Of a stretch of DNA of 64,000 nt, positions 18,301 through 26,885 are shown one piece after another. Below the pieces are notes generated by a model. The model searched no databases and was not told where the DNA came from. It saw only the letters and a list, made by a program, of their open reading frames with translations. The stretch is taken from the NCBI RefSeq assembly GCF_036188265.1, contig NZ_CP108093.1, positions 7,221,001 to 7,285,000 of the forward strand. The letters run 5' to 3'. Made by a program: the position numbers and the translations under genes. This stretch comes from Streptomyces sp. NBC_00247. Its GTDB lineage: Bacteria; Actinomycetota; Actinomycetes; Streptomycetales; Streptomycetaceae. The first letter of the stretch is position 1; every line of letters begins with the position of its first letter.

Positions 18301-18909
18301 CCCGACTTGACGGCCCACCGCACTAAGGGCACGCAGGCTCACGCGTATGACCGCCTATCCGACGGCACTTGGCGTCACTCCCGCACCGACACCACTTACG
18401 ACGGGCAAGGACGAGTGACCGCGGTTGATACGCACGGTGACCTGAGCGTTCCATCCCAGGAGACCTGCACCATCACCACGTACGCCACACCGCCCAGCAC
18501 CAACCCGGTGATGCTCAGCTACCCCGACCGGGTCACCGGCGTGAGCGGCGCCTGTGGCACCGCACTCACCGCGACCACGCTGCTCTCGGACAAGAAGATC
18601 TACTACCAGGGCACCTACACGGGCGACGGCTCCCTCACCGGACTCGGCACCTTCGGGCAGCTGTCCTCCGGCGCTCAGATCACCCACATACAGATTGCCT
18701 CCGGATTCACCGGCACCACGGAAAACTGGCAGACCAACGCCGCCATGAAGTATGACGGCGCCGGCCGGATCACCGACACAGCGAACGCCGCCGGACAGAA
18801 CACCCATACCGACTTCACGCCAGCTTGGTCCAACAGCGGCAACAACAGCAACCCCACCTCCACTGCGTCCCTCAACACCAAGAGCTGGAAGATGGGCCTT
18901 GACCCCTGA
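15343..18909 (+). CDS. RHS-family polymorphic toxin, 5' part (truncated and IS-split)
   Basis: RHS proteins form a large beta-cage of YD repeats that carries a C-terminal toxin. The open frame starts inside IS3 copy 1. Native sequence begins only at ~15401 (TWPKAGSS), so the signal peptide and start are gone. Typical actinobacterial RHS landmarks follow: a Ser/Pro/Ala-rich linker, an SpvB-like region (FTYAYPIAVPATIGGNAPS, LSLSYDSQSVDG, SGWLGDGWSYQPGLIERSY), then long wall-type sequence with YD-like repeats. The frame stops at 18907-18909 within IS3 copy 2. Removing copy 2 and one GGCC joins ...SWKMGP to VTSTLDPLRG in frame, so this and 20168-24943 were one gene of >2700 codons. It probably is not expressed as a working toxin. 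Confidence 0.85.
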   Translation: MSVLRSSGSSVSCVQHPGSRPEPTWPKAGSSTVSLTQGIAAEELSSEVNATSPTNMSVDSHAERANFSTSPKPSAPTPPASASAKAHDTTEAPSPSASTAAPEKPLVPVTKPVKAGSLPVWVSSAPGAGHQSQPSGVRVQVASHTQSLSAGANGMLLGFTRAGGMTDSDRIHVVIDYNQLAKAYGGGFGSRLQLIQVPACALTTPQFEQCRTRTPIAFTNRAGAGQLTASISVGAAKTATTDGAAISALSADIATTALEVTSGSSGSQGNYGATSLNPSGTWQTSGTGSFTYAYPIAVPATIGGNAPSLSLSYDSQSVDGETSARNSQSGWLGDGWSYQPGLIERSYRSCNSLLDADGNKILKKSGDECWGGDNATISFGSHSGVLVPTTSSSISGEVQEWKLQGDDGTVVQELSGAANGLHDGIYYRVLTTDGAIAYFGADHSPTGPGSSDLAQSSSPTDASTHSAWGVPVLHPQPSDPCYTSAKGKASQCDKVEGWRWNLDFVVTPTGFVQRYDYTPETNHYDFGAGQAATGDDGKLTSYTRGGTLDSIAYGYTLADEQAGRIPAGEVDFTSDQRCKSTDTFTDCSSDNLKDTTAPNWPDVPYDQNCDASDTTHLPAGSTSIPGDVCIIAGPTFWSTTRLDTITTKVHVKDSSTDKLLPVDSYKLSQTYSDAGGSVDPVTGTTVDPKDAGSLQAVMWLQSITHTGKGTYNNGNSDIKLNQVSFTGTEIDNRVNDVSPSAPPLYRPRISTVQTETGEGIAVDYNLNPCAGKTLSFKTADSNTNSCYPVYWTVPGASKPIEDWFNKTTVHTVNVSDLTIASQYNPNSSKLSAGSESQLSTYSYAGAAWHRDDSAQTDDEYRTWDQFRGFHTVTVQTGRSPEPITQRTTIYLQGMDGDYTADGKTRRSVTVDAKVGGSIVESVTDDNHLAGTALEADSYTTAGGSINAVNINGPFAFTTSESSPQQAWSAWTLEDNPGETKPTLSTLPDLTAHRTKGTQAHAYDRLSDGTWRHSRTDTTYDGQGRVTAVDTHGDLSVPSQETCTITTYATPPSTNPVMLSYPDRVTGVSGACGTALTATTLLSDKKIYYQGTYTGDGSLTGLGTFGQLSSGAQITHIQIASGFTGTTENWQTNAAMKYDGAGRITDTANAAGQNTHTDFTPAWSNSGNNSNPTSTASLNTKSWKMGLDP

Positions 18910-18965
18910 TGTTGGACACACGAGACACTGGATCCTGCGGATCTGAGAACGGACATCTCGTGGTC

Positions 18966-19265
18966 ATGAAGAACTACCCGCCGCAGTTCAAGGCGGACGC
19001 GGTCGCGCTGTACGAGTCGCGGCCGGAAGCGACGATCAGGTCGGTCGCAGCCGATCTGGGGATCAACCCGGAGACACTGCGGAACTGGGTGAGGGCAGCA
19101 GGGGTGAGCCGTCCCCGAGGACGGCGGACGCAGGAGCCGGCCCAGCCGCCGGCCCCGCTGGAGGCGGAGAACGCCGCCTTGCGGAAGAAGGTCCGTGAGC
19201 TGGAGGAGGAACGCGAGATCCTGCGCAAAGCGGCGAAGTATTTCGCCGGGGAGACGCGCTGGTGA
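18966..19265 (+). CDS. IS3 transposase orfA (copy 2)
   Basis: This 99-residue OrfA is nearly identical to that of copy 1: HTH in the first 50 residues (ADLGINPETLRNWV) and a coiled coil LRKKVRELEEEREILRKA at the end. The start is the ATG at 18966. It overlaps orfB at GTGA (19262-19265), with orfB in the -1 frame, the usual IS3 arrangement. A GCAAAGC tract near the overlap could be the slip site (inference). Confidence 0.92.
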   Translation: MKNYPPQFKADAVALYESRPEATIRSVAADLGINPETLRNWVRAAGVSRPRGRRTQEPAQPPAPLEAENAALRKKVRELEEEREILRKAAKYFAGETRW

Positions 19266-20164
19266 ACCGCTTCCAGTGCGTCGCCGACCTCCAGCGCCGT
19301 CACGGCGTGAAGCGGCTCTGCAGCATCCTCGGCGTCAGCCGCTCGAGCTTCTACTACTGGCGGCGGACGGCAGCGGACCGGGCCGCCCGGCAGGTGACCG
19401 ACGCCCGCCTCGCCGCCCGGATACGGGCGGTGCACCAGGAATCGGACGGCACCTACGGAGCCCCGAGGATCACCGCCGAGCTCCGCGAGGAGAACGGTGT
19501 CGCGGTCAACCACAAGCGCGTCGCCAGGATCATGCGGGCGTCCGGGATCGAAGGGGTCCGGTTGCGTCGCCGGCATCGCACCACCGTCCCCGACCCGGCA
19601 GTGGCCAAGGCGCCGGACCTGATCGGCCGCGACTTCACCGCGGACAGGCCGAACACGAAGTACGTCGGTGACATCACCTACCTGCCCATCGAGGGCGGGA
19701 AGTTCTGCTACCTGGCGACCGTCATCGACCTCGCCTCGCGCCGTCTGGCCGGCTGGGCGATCGCCGGCCACATGCGCGCGGACCTCGTCACCGAGGCCCT
19801 GGCCGCGGCGATCCGAACCCGCGGCAGTCTCGCCGGATCGATCATGCATACCGACCACGGAGCTCAGTACACGAGCAGGATTTTCGCCGAAGCTTGCAGG
19901 TCAGCAGGGGTTCAGCAAAGCATGAGCGCGGTCGGGTCCAGCGCGGACAACGCGCTCGCCGAGTCCTTCAACGCGACCTTCAAACGCGAGACCCTGCAAG
20001 GACGAAAGAACTGGCCGACCGAGCGCGAGGCCCGACTCGATGCCTTCCGATGGCTCCACCGCTACAACACCCGACGCCGACACTCCCACCTCGGACAACG
20101 ATCACCGATCGCCTTCGAGAACGCCCTCCACCTCACACCAACTACGCTGGCACAAGCCGCATAA
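19262..20164 (+). CDS. IS3 transposase orfB (copy 2)
   Basis: This is a full-length 300-residue OrfB with the retroviral-integrase-like catalytic core. The N-terminal HTH_21 segment is VHQESDGTYGAPRITAELR. The DDE residues appear in VGDITYLPIEGGKF (Asp), MHTDHGAQYTS (Asp) and NALAESFNATFKRE (Glu). The tail RWLHRYNTRRRHSHLGQRSPIAFE is typical. It starts at the GTG overlapping orfA and is the only intact IS3 transposase in the window. Confidence 0.94.
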   Translation: MNRFQCVADLQRRHGVKRLCSILGVSRSSFYYWRRTAADRAARQVTDARLAARIRAVHQESDGTYGAPRITAELREENGVAVNHKRVARIMRASGIEGVRLRRRHRTTVPDPAVAKAPDLIGRDFTADRPNTKYVGDITYLPIEGGKFCYLATVIDLASRRLAGWAIAGHMRADLVTEALAAAIRTRGSLAGSIMHTDHGAQYTSRIFAEACRSAGVQQSMSAVGSSADNALAESFNATFKRETLQGRKNWPTEREARLDAFRWLHRYNTRRRHSHLGQRSPIAFENALHLTPTTLAQAA

Positions 20165-20167
20165 CCC

Positions 20168-23100
20168 GTGTTCAGGATTCGGGGTCAAGGCCCGGTCACC
20201 TCCACTCTCGATCCACTGCGCGGACTGCCGCTGGAAACCGTCGACGCCAACAACCGCAAGACCGACATGACGTACGACGCGCTCGGCCGCCAAACCGCGG
20301 TCTGGCTGCCCGGCCGGGACAAGTCGACAGGGCAGAGCGCCGACAAAACGTTCACCTACTCCGTCAACCCCGGAGCCGTCGGCGCACCGGGCGGCACCAT
20401 CACCCAACCCGGAGCACCGACCTCGGTAACGACCAAGACGCTGCGCGAGGACGAGAGCTACTCCACGTCCATCGCCATCTATGACGGGATGCTGCAGCCG
20501 CGCCAGACCCAGGCCACCGCGAGCGGCGACGTCGCGGCAGGGCGGATCATCTCCGACACCTTCTACGACTCGCACGGCTGGCCCAGCGTGTCCTACGCCG
20601 CCTACTCCGAGCCGACCAGCGACCCCTCGACCACGCTGTTTGCGGCGAACGAGAACGAGATCCCGTCGGAGACCACCACCACCTTCGACGGTCAGGGCCG
20701 CACCCTGGCGAGCAGCCTGTGGCACCAGGCGATCAAGCAGTGGTCCACCACAACCAGTTACCCGGGTGCCGACGAGGTGGACACCACCGCACCCGTCGGC
20801 GGCCGGTCCACGGCGACCTTCACCAACGCCCTGGGGCAGACCACCCGCAGCGTCGTGAAGAACACCGGTACGACTGCGATGCTTTCCGGTGGCCAGGTCA
20901 TCCCCTCCGGCACCTCGCTCACCTCGGGCAGCGTCCGTCTGGCGATGCAGGCCGACGGAAACCTCGTCCTCACCGGTCTGGCGACCGGGAAGACCATCTG
21001 GTCCAGCGGAACGAGCGGAAACCCCGGCGCCTACGCCAAGTTCAGCACCGACGGCAACCTCGTCGTCTACACCACTGCCGGTGTACAAAAGTGGACCACG
21101 GGACTCACAGCAACTACCGGAGCGACCTTCCGCGTCGGCCAGGACTCCACCGTGGCCGTCGTGGCCGCCAACGGCAGCACCCTGCTCTGGAAGCAGGGAA
21201 CGGCCGGAGCCGTTGCCGTGGCCGACGCGACCACCAGCTACACCTACAGCCCCGCCGGCCAGGTTTCCACGATCAAGGACAACGCCGGGAACGCCTGGTC
21301 CTACCAGTACGACCTGCTGGGGCGGAAGACCAAGCAGACCGACCCGAACACCGGTACTACTACCTTCGACAAGTACGACGTCGCGGGCAACCTCCTCCAG
21401 ACCACTGACTCGCGCGGCCAGAAACTGTCGTACGCCTACGACTGGGACAACCGCAAGGTCGCCGAGTACGCGGGAGCCTGGTCCGCTTCCCCGAGCACCG
21501 ACACGCAGCTCGGCTCCTGGACGTACGACACCCTGGCCAAGGGCTACGCCACCTCCTCGACCCGCTACGTCGGCGGCAGCGGGAGCACCGGCAAGGCCTA
21601 CACCCAGGCCGTCACCGGGTACAACACCGCTTACCAGCCGACCAGCACGACCGCGACGGTCCCCGCCGCCGACGGATTCGCCGCAGCAGGACAGACGACC
21701 GCGCCCACCAGCGGCAACGTCACCTACACCAGCACTACCGCTTACACGCCCCACACCGGGCTCCTGTCCACCGTCCACTACGGCGCGGACGGCAACCTGC
21801 CCGCCGAGGACGTGGACTACGGCTACACCCTGCAAGGCAACCTCGACAGCTTCGGCGGCTACATCAACGCCGCCAACACCCCCGCCTACCTGGACATCGC
21901 CGTACACGACCCGTTTGGCCGGATCAAGCAGGCCAACTACGGGTCGGTCGGCAAGGAAATCGCCACCTTCGCCCAGTACGACGACACGACCGGCGCGGTC
22001 ACCCAGACCAGCAGCATGCTCCAGACGCAGACCGCAGCACTGGACGTCGTCAACTACCGCTACAACCAAGCCGGCGAAGTCACGGCGATCGACGACCTGC
22101 AGAACAACACCACGCACGACACCCAGTGCTTCACCTACGACTCCTTCCAGCGCCTCACCGACGCATGGACGGACACCGCGGGAATCACCAGCCCCACCAG
22201 CGCCCCCGTCGGATCCGTCGGCGGCTGCACCACCACCCGCGTGCAGACCAACGGAACGACACCGGTCAAGACCAGCACGGTCGGCGGCCCCGCTGCGTAC
22301 TGGCAGACCTACACCTACGACCAACTCGGCGACCGCACCGGCATGGTGAACCACGACACCACCGGCAACGCCCTCAACGACACCACCCAGACCATCGCCT
22401 ACACCGGGACCGACGGCACCACCACGGCCACCCTCCCCGACCAGGCCGGGGCCACGACCACCACCAACCCCGCCACCGGAACCACCACACAGACCCCCAC
22501 CTACACCGACCCGGCCTACAGCAACACCAACGCCGGCAACACCATCACCCGCAAGACCGTCACCTCCGGACCGCTGGCCACCGGCTTCACCCTCGCCGCA
22601 GGCGGAAAGCTCTGCATCGACGACGCCAACGCCTCCGTCACCCCCGGCGCCAAGGTCCGCGTCTACACCTGCAACGCCTCCGCCGCACAGAACTGGACCA
22701 TCAGCACCGACGGCACGGTCAAGGTGCTCGGCGTATGCCTGGACACCACCGGCAACGCCACCACGGCGGGCACGCTCGTCGTGCTGGACACGTGCAGCGC
22801 GGACGCCACCCAGAAGTGGAAGGTCGCCACCGACGGCACCCTGGTCAACAACGCCAAGACCACGATGTGCCTGACAGACCCCGCCGCCGCGGCCAGCGGC
22901 ACCCAACTCACCCTGGCCACCTGCGGTAGCACCGGACAGAAGTGGAGCAACGCCACCACCGGGGCCATACCCGCAGGCCAGACCCAGAGCTTCACCTACG
23001 ACCCGGAAGGCCGCACGGCAACCGTCACCACCGGAACCGGCGCCACCACCAACACGAGCAAGTACCTCTACGACGCCAACGGCCAACTCCTCGAGCAGAC

Positions 23101-24943
23101 CCTTGCCGCCGGCAGCGCGGACAAGACGCGCGTGCTCTACCTCTTTGGCGGCACCGAACAAATCACCTTGAACGTCGCGGCCAAAACCTGGACAGGCCTG
23201 CGCAACTACATCGGCCCCGACGGCACCTGCGTCACCCGTACATCTGCGGGCGGCCTCGCCTACCAGGTCGCCAACACCCAAGGCACCGCCACCACATCCG
23301 TCGACGCCTCGACCCTGACCGTCACCCGCAGGGCGTACAGCCCCTACGGTGACCCCCGCGGCGCCCAACCCACCACGTGGGTCTCCGCGGACGAAAACCG
23401 CGGCTTTCTGGGCAAACCCGCTGACACCACCACGGGCCTCAACCTCCTCGGTGCCCGCAACTACGATGCCGCCCAAGGTCGCTTTCTCACGCCCGACCCT
23501 GTCTTCGAAGCTGGCGACCCCAACCAGATGGGCGGATACACCTACGCCGCAGACAACCCTGCCAGCCACTCCGACCCGACCGGTCTCGACCCTTGCGGCG
23601 GCCTGAAGTGCGGACACCCAGGCGACGACTGCATGCACGATGACGCGATCTACTGCCCCGGCGGCGGCGACGACGGCTACGACACGAGCACCTACGAGCC
23701 CGACAGCGGCAGCACGGACGACAGCAGCGGAGGCGACAGCGGATACCTGGACTCGGGGACCGGAACCCCCAGTTCTGGGAATACTGAAGAAGGTGGTGCA
23801 GGCGGTACTACCGGTATGGCCCCGCCCCCGTCAGCAATAGTCTGGAATGTCATCCTCGGCTTGGTAAGTAATGTTCCCGCTACCGCGTCACTGTTCGGGT
23901 GGCTCTTCGACGGCGACTGTTGGAACGGTGGGGCCGGCGCCCCGGGATGTGACTATGGGGGCGACTTCGATAATTGGGCTGCTCATCACGGGGGGAACCC
24001 GGACAGTGACGCCTATCAAGTCCCCAGCTTCCTGATACAAATGTTCACTTCGCGCGACCCCGGGGAGGTGAGGCCGAATTCGAAGCCCGGAGGGGCCCCC
24101 TGTAGTTTTACCCCTTCGACGCAAGTGTTGATGGCAGATGGTAAAACGAAAGCCATCGGCAGCATCGAACTTGGTGACAAGGTAGAGGCAGCCGACCCGA
24201 AAACTGGCAAGCATAAGGGTGAACGGACTGTAACTGCCACGTGGGTTCACCGTGACGAGGACCTTGTCGACCTGACGATTGAGGATGGCGGGGGGGCCGA
24301 CTCCACTCTCCATACCACCTCGCTCCACCCGTTCTGGGACGATTCGAAACATGCCTGGGTGCCAGCAGGACGGCTCACCCCAGGGCATGAACTGAACACG
24401 GCGAACGGCCACCACGTAGTCGTGATCAAGGTCCAGGTTCGTGTCGACACAGCCGAAATGCGCAACCTCACGGTGTCTGAACTGCACACGTACTATGTTT
24501 TGTCGGGTACGACTCCAGTGCTAGTGCACAACAGCTGTGGTCCCGTAAAGAACAGCAAAGGGGATGAACTCCCGTTCGAGAGGATGGCGGCCGACTTTGA
24601 AGGAGTCACCAAGATTTCGGCCGGAACGTCTGAATTCACGAAAGCTGCAGCGGGAAATGGTAGTTATCTGTGGATTGTGAGTGAGGGCGGTGAGCTCAAT
24701 ATGGTTCGGAGTTCTCCAGGTATTCACCACACTATCGCCTCCGACGGGGAATCCGTGATGGCTGCCGGTCAGGTAACGTTTAATGGCGGCCGAGTTACCT
24801 CTTTCGATAATCTGACGGGTCACTATACGCCTAAACCGGAGTGCGCTTGCGTTTTCATCCAAAGGGGGGTGGATGCATTTGCTACACAAGGCGTCAGGAT
24901 TCCACGTAACGTAATTAGGGACTACGGCGGGATGGCTCCGTAA
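20168..24943 (+). CDS. RHS-family polymorphic toxin, 3' part with Hint and toxin tip
   Basis: Native sequence starts at ~20193 (VTSTLDPLRG); the apparent GTG start belongs to the IS. In order, YD repeats are followed by a mannose-binding B-lectin-like insert (nt ~20917-21220; MQADGNLVL, FSTDGNLVVY). More YD repeats follow, then a ricin-B-like lectin insert (nt ~22570-22960; three QxW-type repeats). The RHS core comes next (YDAAQGRFLTPDP near 23480), then an acidic Asp/Gly/Ser linker and a Hint autoprotease (nt ~24096-24534; CSFTPSTQVLMADGKTKAI, HPFW, ending VLVHNS). Last is a ~135-residue tip with SEGGELNMVRSSPGIHH, ESVMAAGQV and LTGHYTP. Hint domains release the tip in related toxins. The tip and next gene are AT-richer than the cage, typical of exchanged toxin modules. 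The tip activity is unknown. Confidence 0.88.
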   Translation: MFRIRGQGPVTSTLDPLRGLPLETVDANNRKTDMTYDALGRQTAVWLPGRDKSTGQSADKTFTYSVNPGAVGAPGGTITQPGAPTSVTTKTLREDESYSTSIAIYDGMLQPRQTQATASGDVAAGRIISDTFYDSHGWPSVSYAAYSEPTSDPSTTLFAANENEIPSETTTTFDGQGRTLASSLWHQAIKQWSTTTSYPGADEVDTTAPVGGRSTATFTNALGQTTRSVVKNTGTTAMLSGGQVIPSGTSLTSGSVRLAMQADGNLVLTGLATGKTIWSSGTSGNPGAYAKFSTDGNLVVYTTAGVQKWTTGLTATTGATFRVGQDSTVAVVAANGSTLLWKQGTAGAVAVADATTSYTYSPAGQVSTIKDNAGNAWSYQYDLLGRKTKQTDPNTGTTTFDKYDVAGNLLQTTDSRGQKLSYAYDWDNRKVAEYAGAWSASPSTDTQLGSWTYDTLAKGYATSSTRYVGGSGSTGKAYTQAVTGYNTAYQPTSTTATVPAADGFAAAGQTTAPTSGNVTYTSTTAYTPHTGLLSTVHYGADGNLPAEDVDYGYTLQGNLDSFGGYINAANTPAYLDIAVHDPFGRIKQANYGSVGKEIATFAQYDDTTGAVTQTSSMLQTQTAALDVVNYRYNQAGEVTAIDDLQNNTTHDTQCFTYDSFQRLTDAWTDTAGITSPTSAPVGSVGGCTTTRVQTNGTTPVKTSTVGGPAAYWQTYTYDQLGDRTGMVNHDTTGNALNDTTQTIAYTGTDGTTTATLPDQAGATTTTNPATGTTTQTPTYTDPAYSNTNAGNTITRKTVTSGPLATGFTLAAGGKLCIDDANASVTPGAKVRVYTCNASAAQNWTISTDGTVKVLGVCLDTTGNATTAGTLVVLDTCSADATQKWKVATDGTLVNNAKTTMCLTDPAAAASGTQLTLATCGSTGQKWSNATTGAIPAGQTQSFTYDPEGRTATVTTGTGATTNTSKYLYDANGQLLEQTLAAGSADKTRVLYLFGGTEQITLNVAAKTWTGLRNYIGPDGTCVTRTSAGGLAYQVANTQGTATTSVDASTLTVTRRAYSPYGDPRGAQPTTWVSADENRGFLGKPADTTTGLNLLGARNYDAAQGRFLTPDPVFEAGDPNQMGGYTYAADNPASHSDPTGLDPCGGLKCGHPGDDCMHDDAIYCPGGGDDGYDTSTYEPDSGSTDDSSGGDSGYLDSGTGTPSSGNTEEGGAGGTTGMAPPPSAIVWNVILGLVSNVPATASLFGWLFDGDCWNGGAGAPGCDYGGDFDNWAAHHGGNPDSDAYQVPSFLIQMFTSRDPGEVRPNSKPGGAPCSFTPSTQVLMADGKTKAIGSIELGDKVEAADPKTGKHKGERTVTATWVHRDEDLVDLTIEDGGGADSTLHTTSLHPFWDDSKHAWVPAGRLTPGHELNTANGHHVVVIKVQVRVDTAEMRNLTVSELHTYYVLSGTTPVLVHNSCGPVKNSKGDELPFERMAADFEGVTKISAGTSEFTKAAAGNGSYLWIVSEGGELNMVRSSPGIHHTIASDGESVMAAGQVTFNGGRVTSFDNLTGHYTPKPECACVFIQRGVDAFATQGVRIPRNVIRDYGGMAP

Positions 24944-25557
24944 TGACTGCCAACGATGACCTTTTTAGTATTCAGTCGCTATGTGATCGGGATATTTCCG
25001 TATGGCTTGACGCGCATGAAGCTGCTTCCGCATCACCTCAGTGGTGGTGGGGCGTTCTAGAGGCAATCGAATCGAACGCAAGCATTTTTCGGAGCATCTC
25101 GGCAGATCAGAGGATTGATCTGCTCAACGTCGGTGCTCGGCTGTTGGTATTAGGGGGCGCGCGAGAAGATCTGTCCCCTTCCCTGATCGCTTACTGGCAG
25201 CTACGACTCAGTGTTGCCGCCATGCGTTCCGATCCGGGGCTCTCTGGACTGATTGAGACGCTAACGCCAGAAGGTGCGGCCCGGTGGGCCGTACGCCACA
25301 TGCCGGCTTCACGTGAAGAAATAATTAGCTACGCCCGAGAGCGAAAATCCCGCTACCGGGATGCCGATGTCGATTTCTATGCACCTGTCGGTGCTGCCGA
25401 TCCAAGATGGGGGCAGCGCGATCCTGCGATCGACTTGCTGCAAGATGCCGAAAGGGTCCTCATTGCATTGGAGTGGATTGATTCATCTCGCCTTGAATTG
25501 ACTCTCCGTACTGAGGTGGAATCCTGGCTTGAAATCCGATCAGAGCTCAGTATGTAG
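24943..25557 (+). CDS. Probable cognate immunity protein for the RHS tip
   Basis: This is a 204-residue soluble protein with no signal peptide. The ATG at 24943 overlaps the toxin stop (TAATG), implying translational coupling. It is rich in Trp, Leu and Asp, largely helical in prediction (DISVWLDAHEAASASPQWWWGV, IEWIDSS-type segments), and has the same lowered GC as the toxin tip. In polymorphic toxin loci the gene directly after the toxin nearly always encodes the specific immunity protein, and this position is the main evidence. I do not recognise an immunity family. If the toxin is no longer made, this gene may protect against sibling toxins (orphan immunity). Confidence 0.72.
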   Translation: MTANDDLFSIQSLCDRDISVWLDAHEAASASPQWWWGVLEAIESNASIFRSISADQRIDLLNVGARLLVLGGAREDLSPSLIAYWQLRLSVAAMRSDPGLSGLIETLTPEGAARWAVRHMPASREEIISYARERKSRYRDADVDFYAPVGAADPRWGQRDPAIDLLQDAERVLIALEWIDSSRLELTLRTEVESWLEIRSELSM

Positions 25558-25734
25558 CGCAATCATAATTTCGAGTTGATCCGGCGCCTCGGGTTCAGGG
25601 TCAGCGATGGTGCGTGAGTGAGCGTTTTCAGAGTGGCCACCGATCGGGTGACGGCGGTGAGGCCGCAACGCACGAGGCACCCGTGCCGTTGAGGGAGAGG
25701 TTCGAAGTCTCAACTCATCAACACAGGAGCCTCG

Positions 25735-25893
25735 TTGGTTCCCTATCCTGCCGCACTCGACCTGCCTCACGCGCTGGTCGAGTGGGTCACGATGCTCATC
25801 GTCACCCGCGAGGGTGAACGCCGCTGCAAGCTCCCGCCGCACAGGCGGGCGCTCGTCGCTCTGGTGTACCTGCGCAAGCACGACATCCTGTGG
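25735..25893 (+). pseudogene. IS112-type transposase 5' fragment
   Basis: Translation from 25738 reads VPYPAALDLPHALVEWVTMLIVTREGERR...LPPHRRALVALVYLRKHD, the conserved N-terminus of a second IS112-type (IS5 family) transposase. It breaks off after ~52 residues. The upstream leader ACACAGGAGCCTCG is also present. The rest of the element is missing. Confidence 0.72.
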
Positions 25894-26000
25894 GGAACGC
25901 GCGGGCTTGGTCGCTGGAGGTGAAGAAGGTTGTGCGGTTGCTGTAGGTTTCGGCGCTAGTAGAGGGTCGGGACCCGGGGCCGCTCTGTATAGGGAGTCGG

Positions 26001-26168
26001 CTAAGGGCTGTCCCGCAATTCCTGGCGGGTGCGCGACGACAGCTACGGCACCTCGCCGCGTTGTCGGAACGTCCACATACATCCAGTATGCGGACGCCCC
26101 TCCGCCTTGCGATGCACCGCATCTGACGCCGCGCACTGATCCACCACGAATTGCGGGACAGCCCTTAG
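26001..26168. mobile_element. MITE-like 168-bp element with perfect 20-bp inverted repeats
   Basis: CTAAGGGCTGTCCCGCAATT at 26001-26020 is the exact reverse complement of 26149-26168. The 128-bp interior has no gene. Size, perfect ends and lack of coding capacity fit a miniature inverted-repeat element mobilised in trans by an IS5/IS630-type transposase. The outer CTAA/TTAG could include a target duplication. Confidence 0.8.
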
Positions 26169-26623
26169 CGCATCGGGAGCGAACCGAGACCGAACGAGTT
26201 CAGCCACCCGCCGCGAGCCCATCGGGCACCCACAAGAAGTCGCCTGTACCAGACACCCAGGAGGTTCATCTGCCCCTGGAGACCATCGACAAGCTGGCCG
26301 TCGCAGCGCGACAGATCCTCACCGATCAAGCCCGATCAGGAGGCAGACTTCTCACCTGGGGCGAGCTGCGTCACCGCATGGGCGCAGCTCTGCCCCCTCT
26401 CGTCGCCGACGACCAGGGTGAACTCCTGGTCAGCGTGGACCGAGAGACGCCTGCAAACGAATCCCTGCTCTCGACACTGATCGCCAGCGGTGACACATCC
26501 CTGCACTGGCTCTACCGGCACGTCCGCTTCAGCCTGGGACGCGACCTAATCCCGGACGAAGAGCTTGAGTCCCACTGGGCAGCCGAGGTGCTGCGCTTGC
26601 GGCAGGTGTGGCGCTACCGCTGA
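26169..26623 (+). pseudogene. C-terminal fragment of an unrecognised gene
   Basis: The frame emerging from the MITE-like element continues as real-looking protein for ~140 residues: LETIDKLAVAARQILTDQARSGGR, LLTWGELRHRMGAALPPL, LLVSVDRETPANESLLSTLIAS, then SLHWLYRHVRFSLGRDLIPDEELESHW and VLRLRQVWRYR before the stop. It has no start codon with an RBS after the insertion. The end is convergent with the ATPase remnant on the other strand. I do not recognise the family; it resembles the tail of a large multidomain protein. Confidence 0.45.
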
Positions 26624-26885
26624 CGCAGCAGAGGAGCGGCTTAGCCCGTCAAGTATCCGCTGCGCCCCGGCGGGGCCCGCGCCAGTCGACCCAGGAGCTG
26701 TCCCGGTTCCTGCTTCGGATATGTACATGCCCGCCCCTTCCAGAGCAGCGCAGATTGAGCGCGCTGCTCTCCCCACCTCACTGCCAGACACCGTTCACAT
26801 TCATCCGCCTCGCCAAGGAACCGACCTAATTACCCGCAGAGAGCTTCCGCCGAACAGGCTCAGGTGTCCGACGAGGCGAGCAGAA

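Larger units (their letters stand above)
18899..20188 (+). mobile_element. IS3-family insertion sequence, copy 2 (intact)
   Basis: This 1290-bp element is bounded by TTGACCCC (18899-18906) and GGGGTCAA (20181-20188), with a 4-bp GGCC direct repeat at both flanks (18895-18898 and 20189-20192). Both open frames are intact. It sits inside the RHS toxin gene. Deleting the element plus one GGCC restores the toxin reading frame exactly, which supports GGCC as a true target duplication. Confidence 0.93.

Noticed and set aside
20102..23638. A 1178-codon open frame on the minus strand
   Set aside because: It is antisense to the RHS gene, is Gly/Val/Arg-biased, has no domain motifs, and exists only because the RHS gene's codon bias leaves the opposite frame open.
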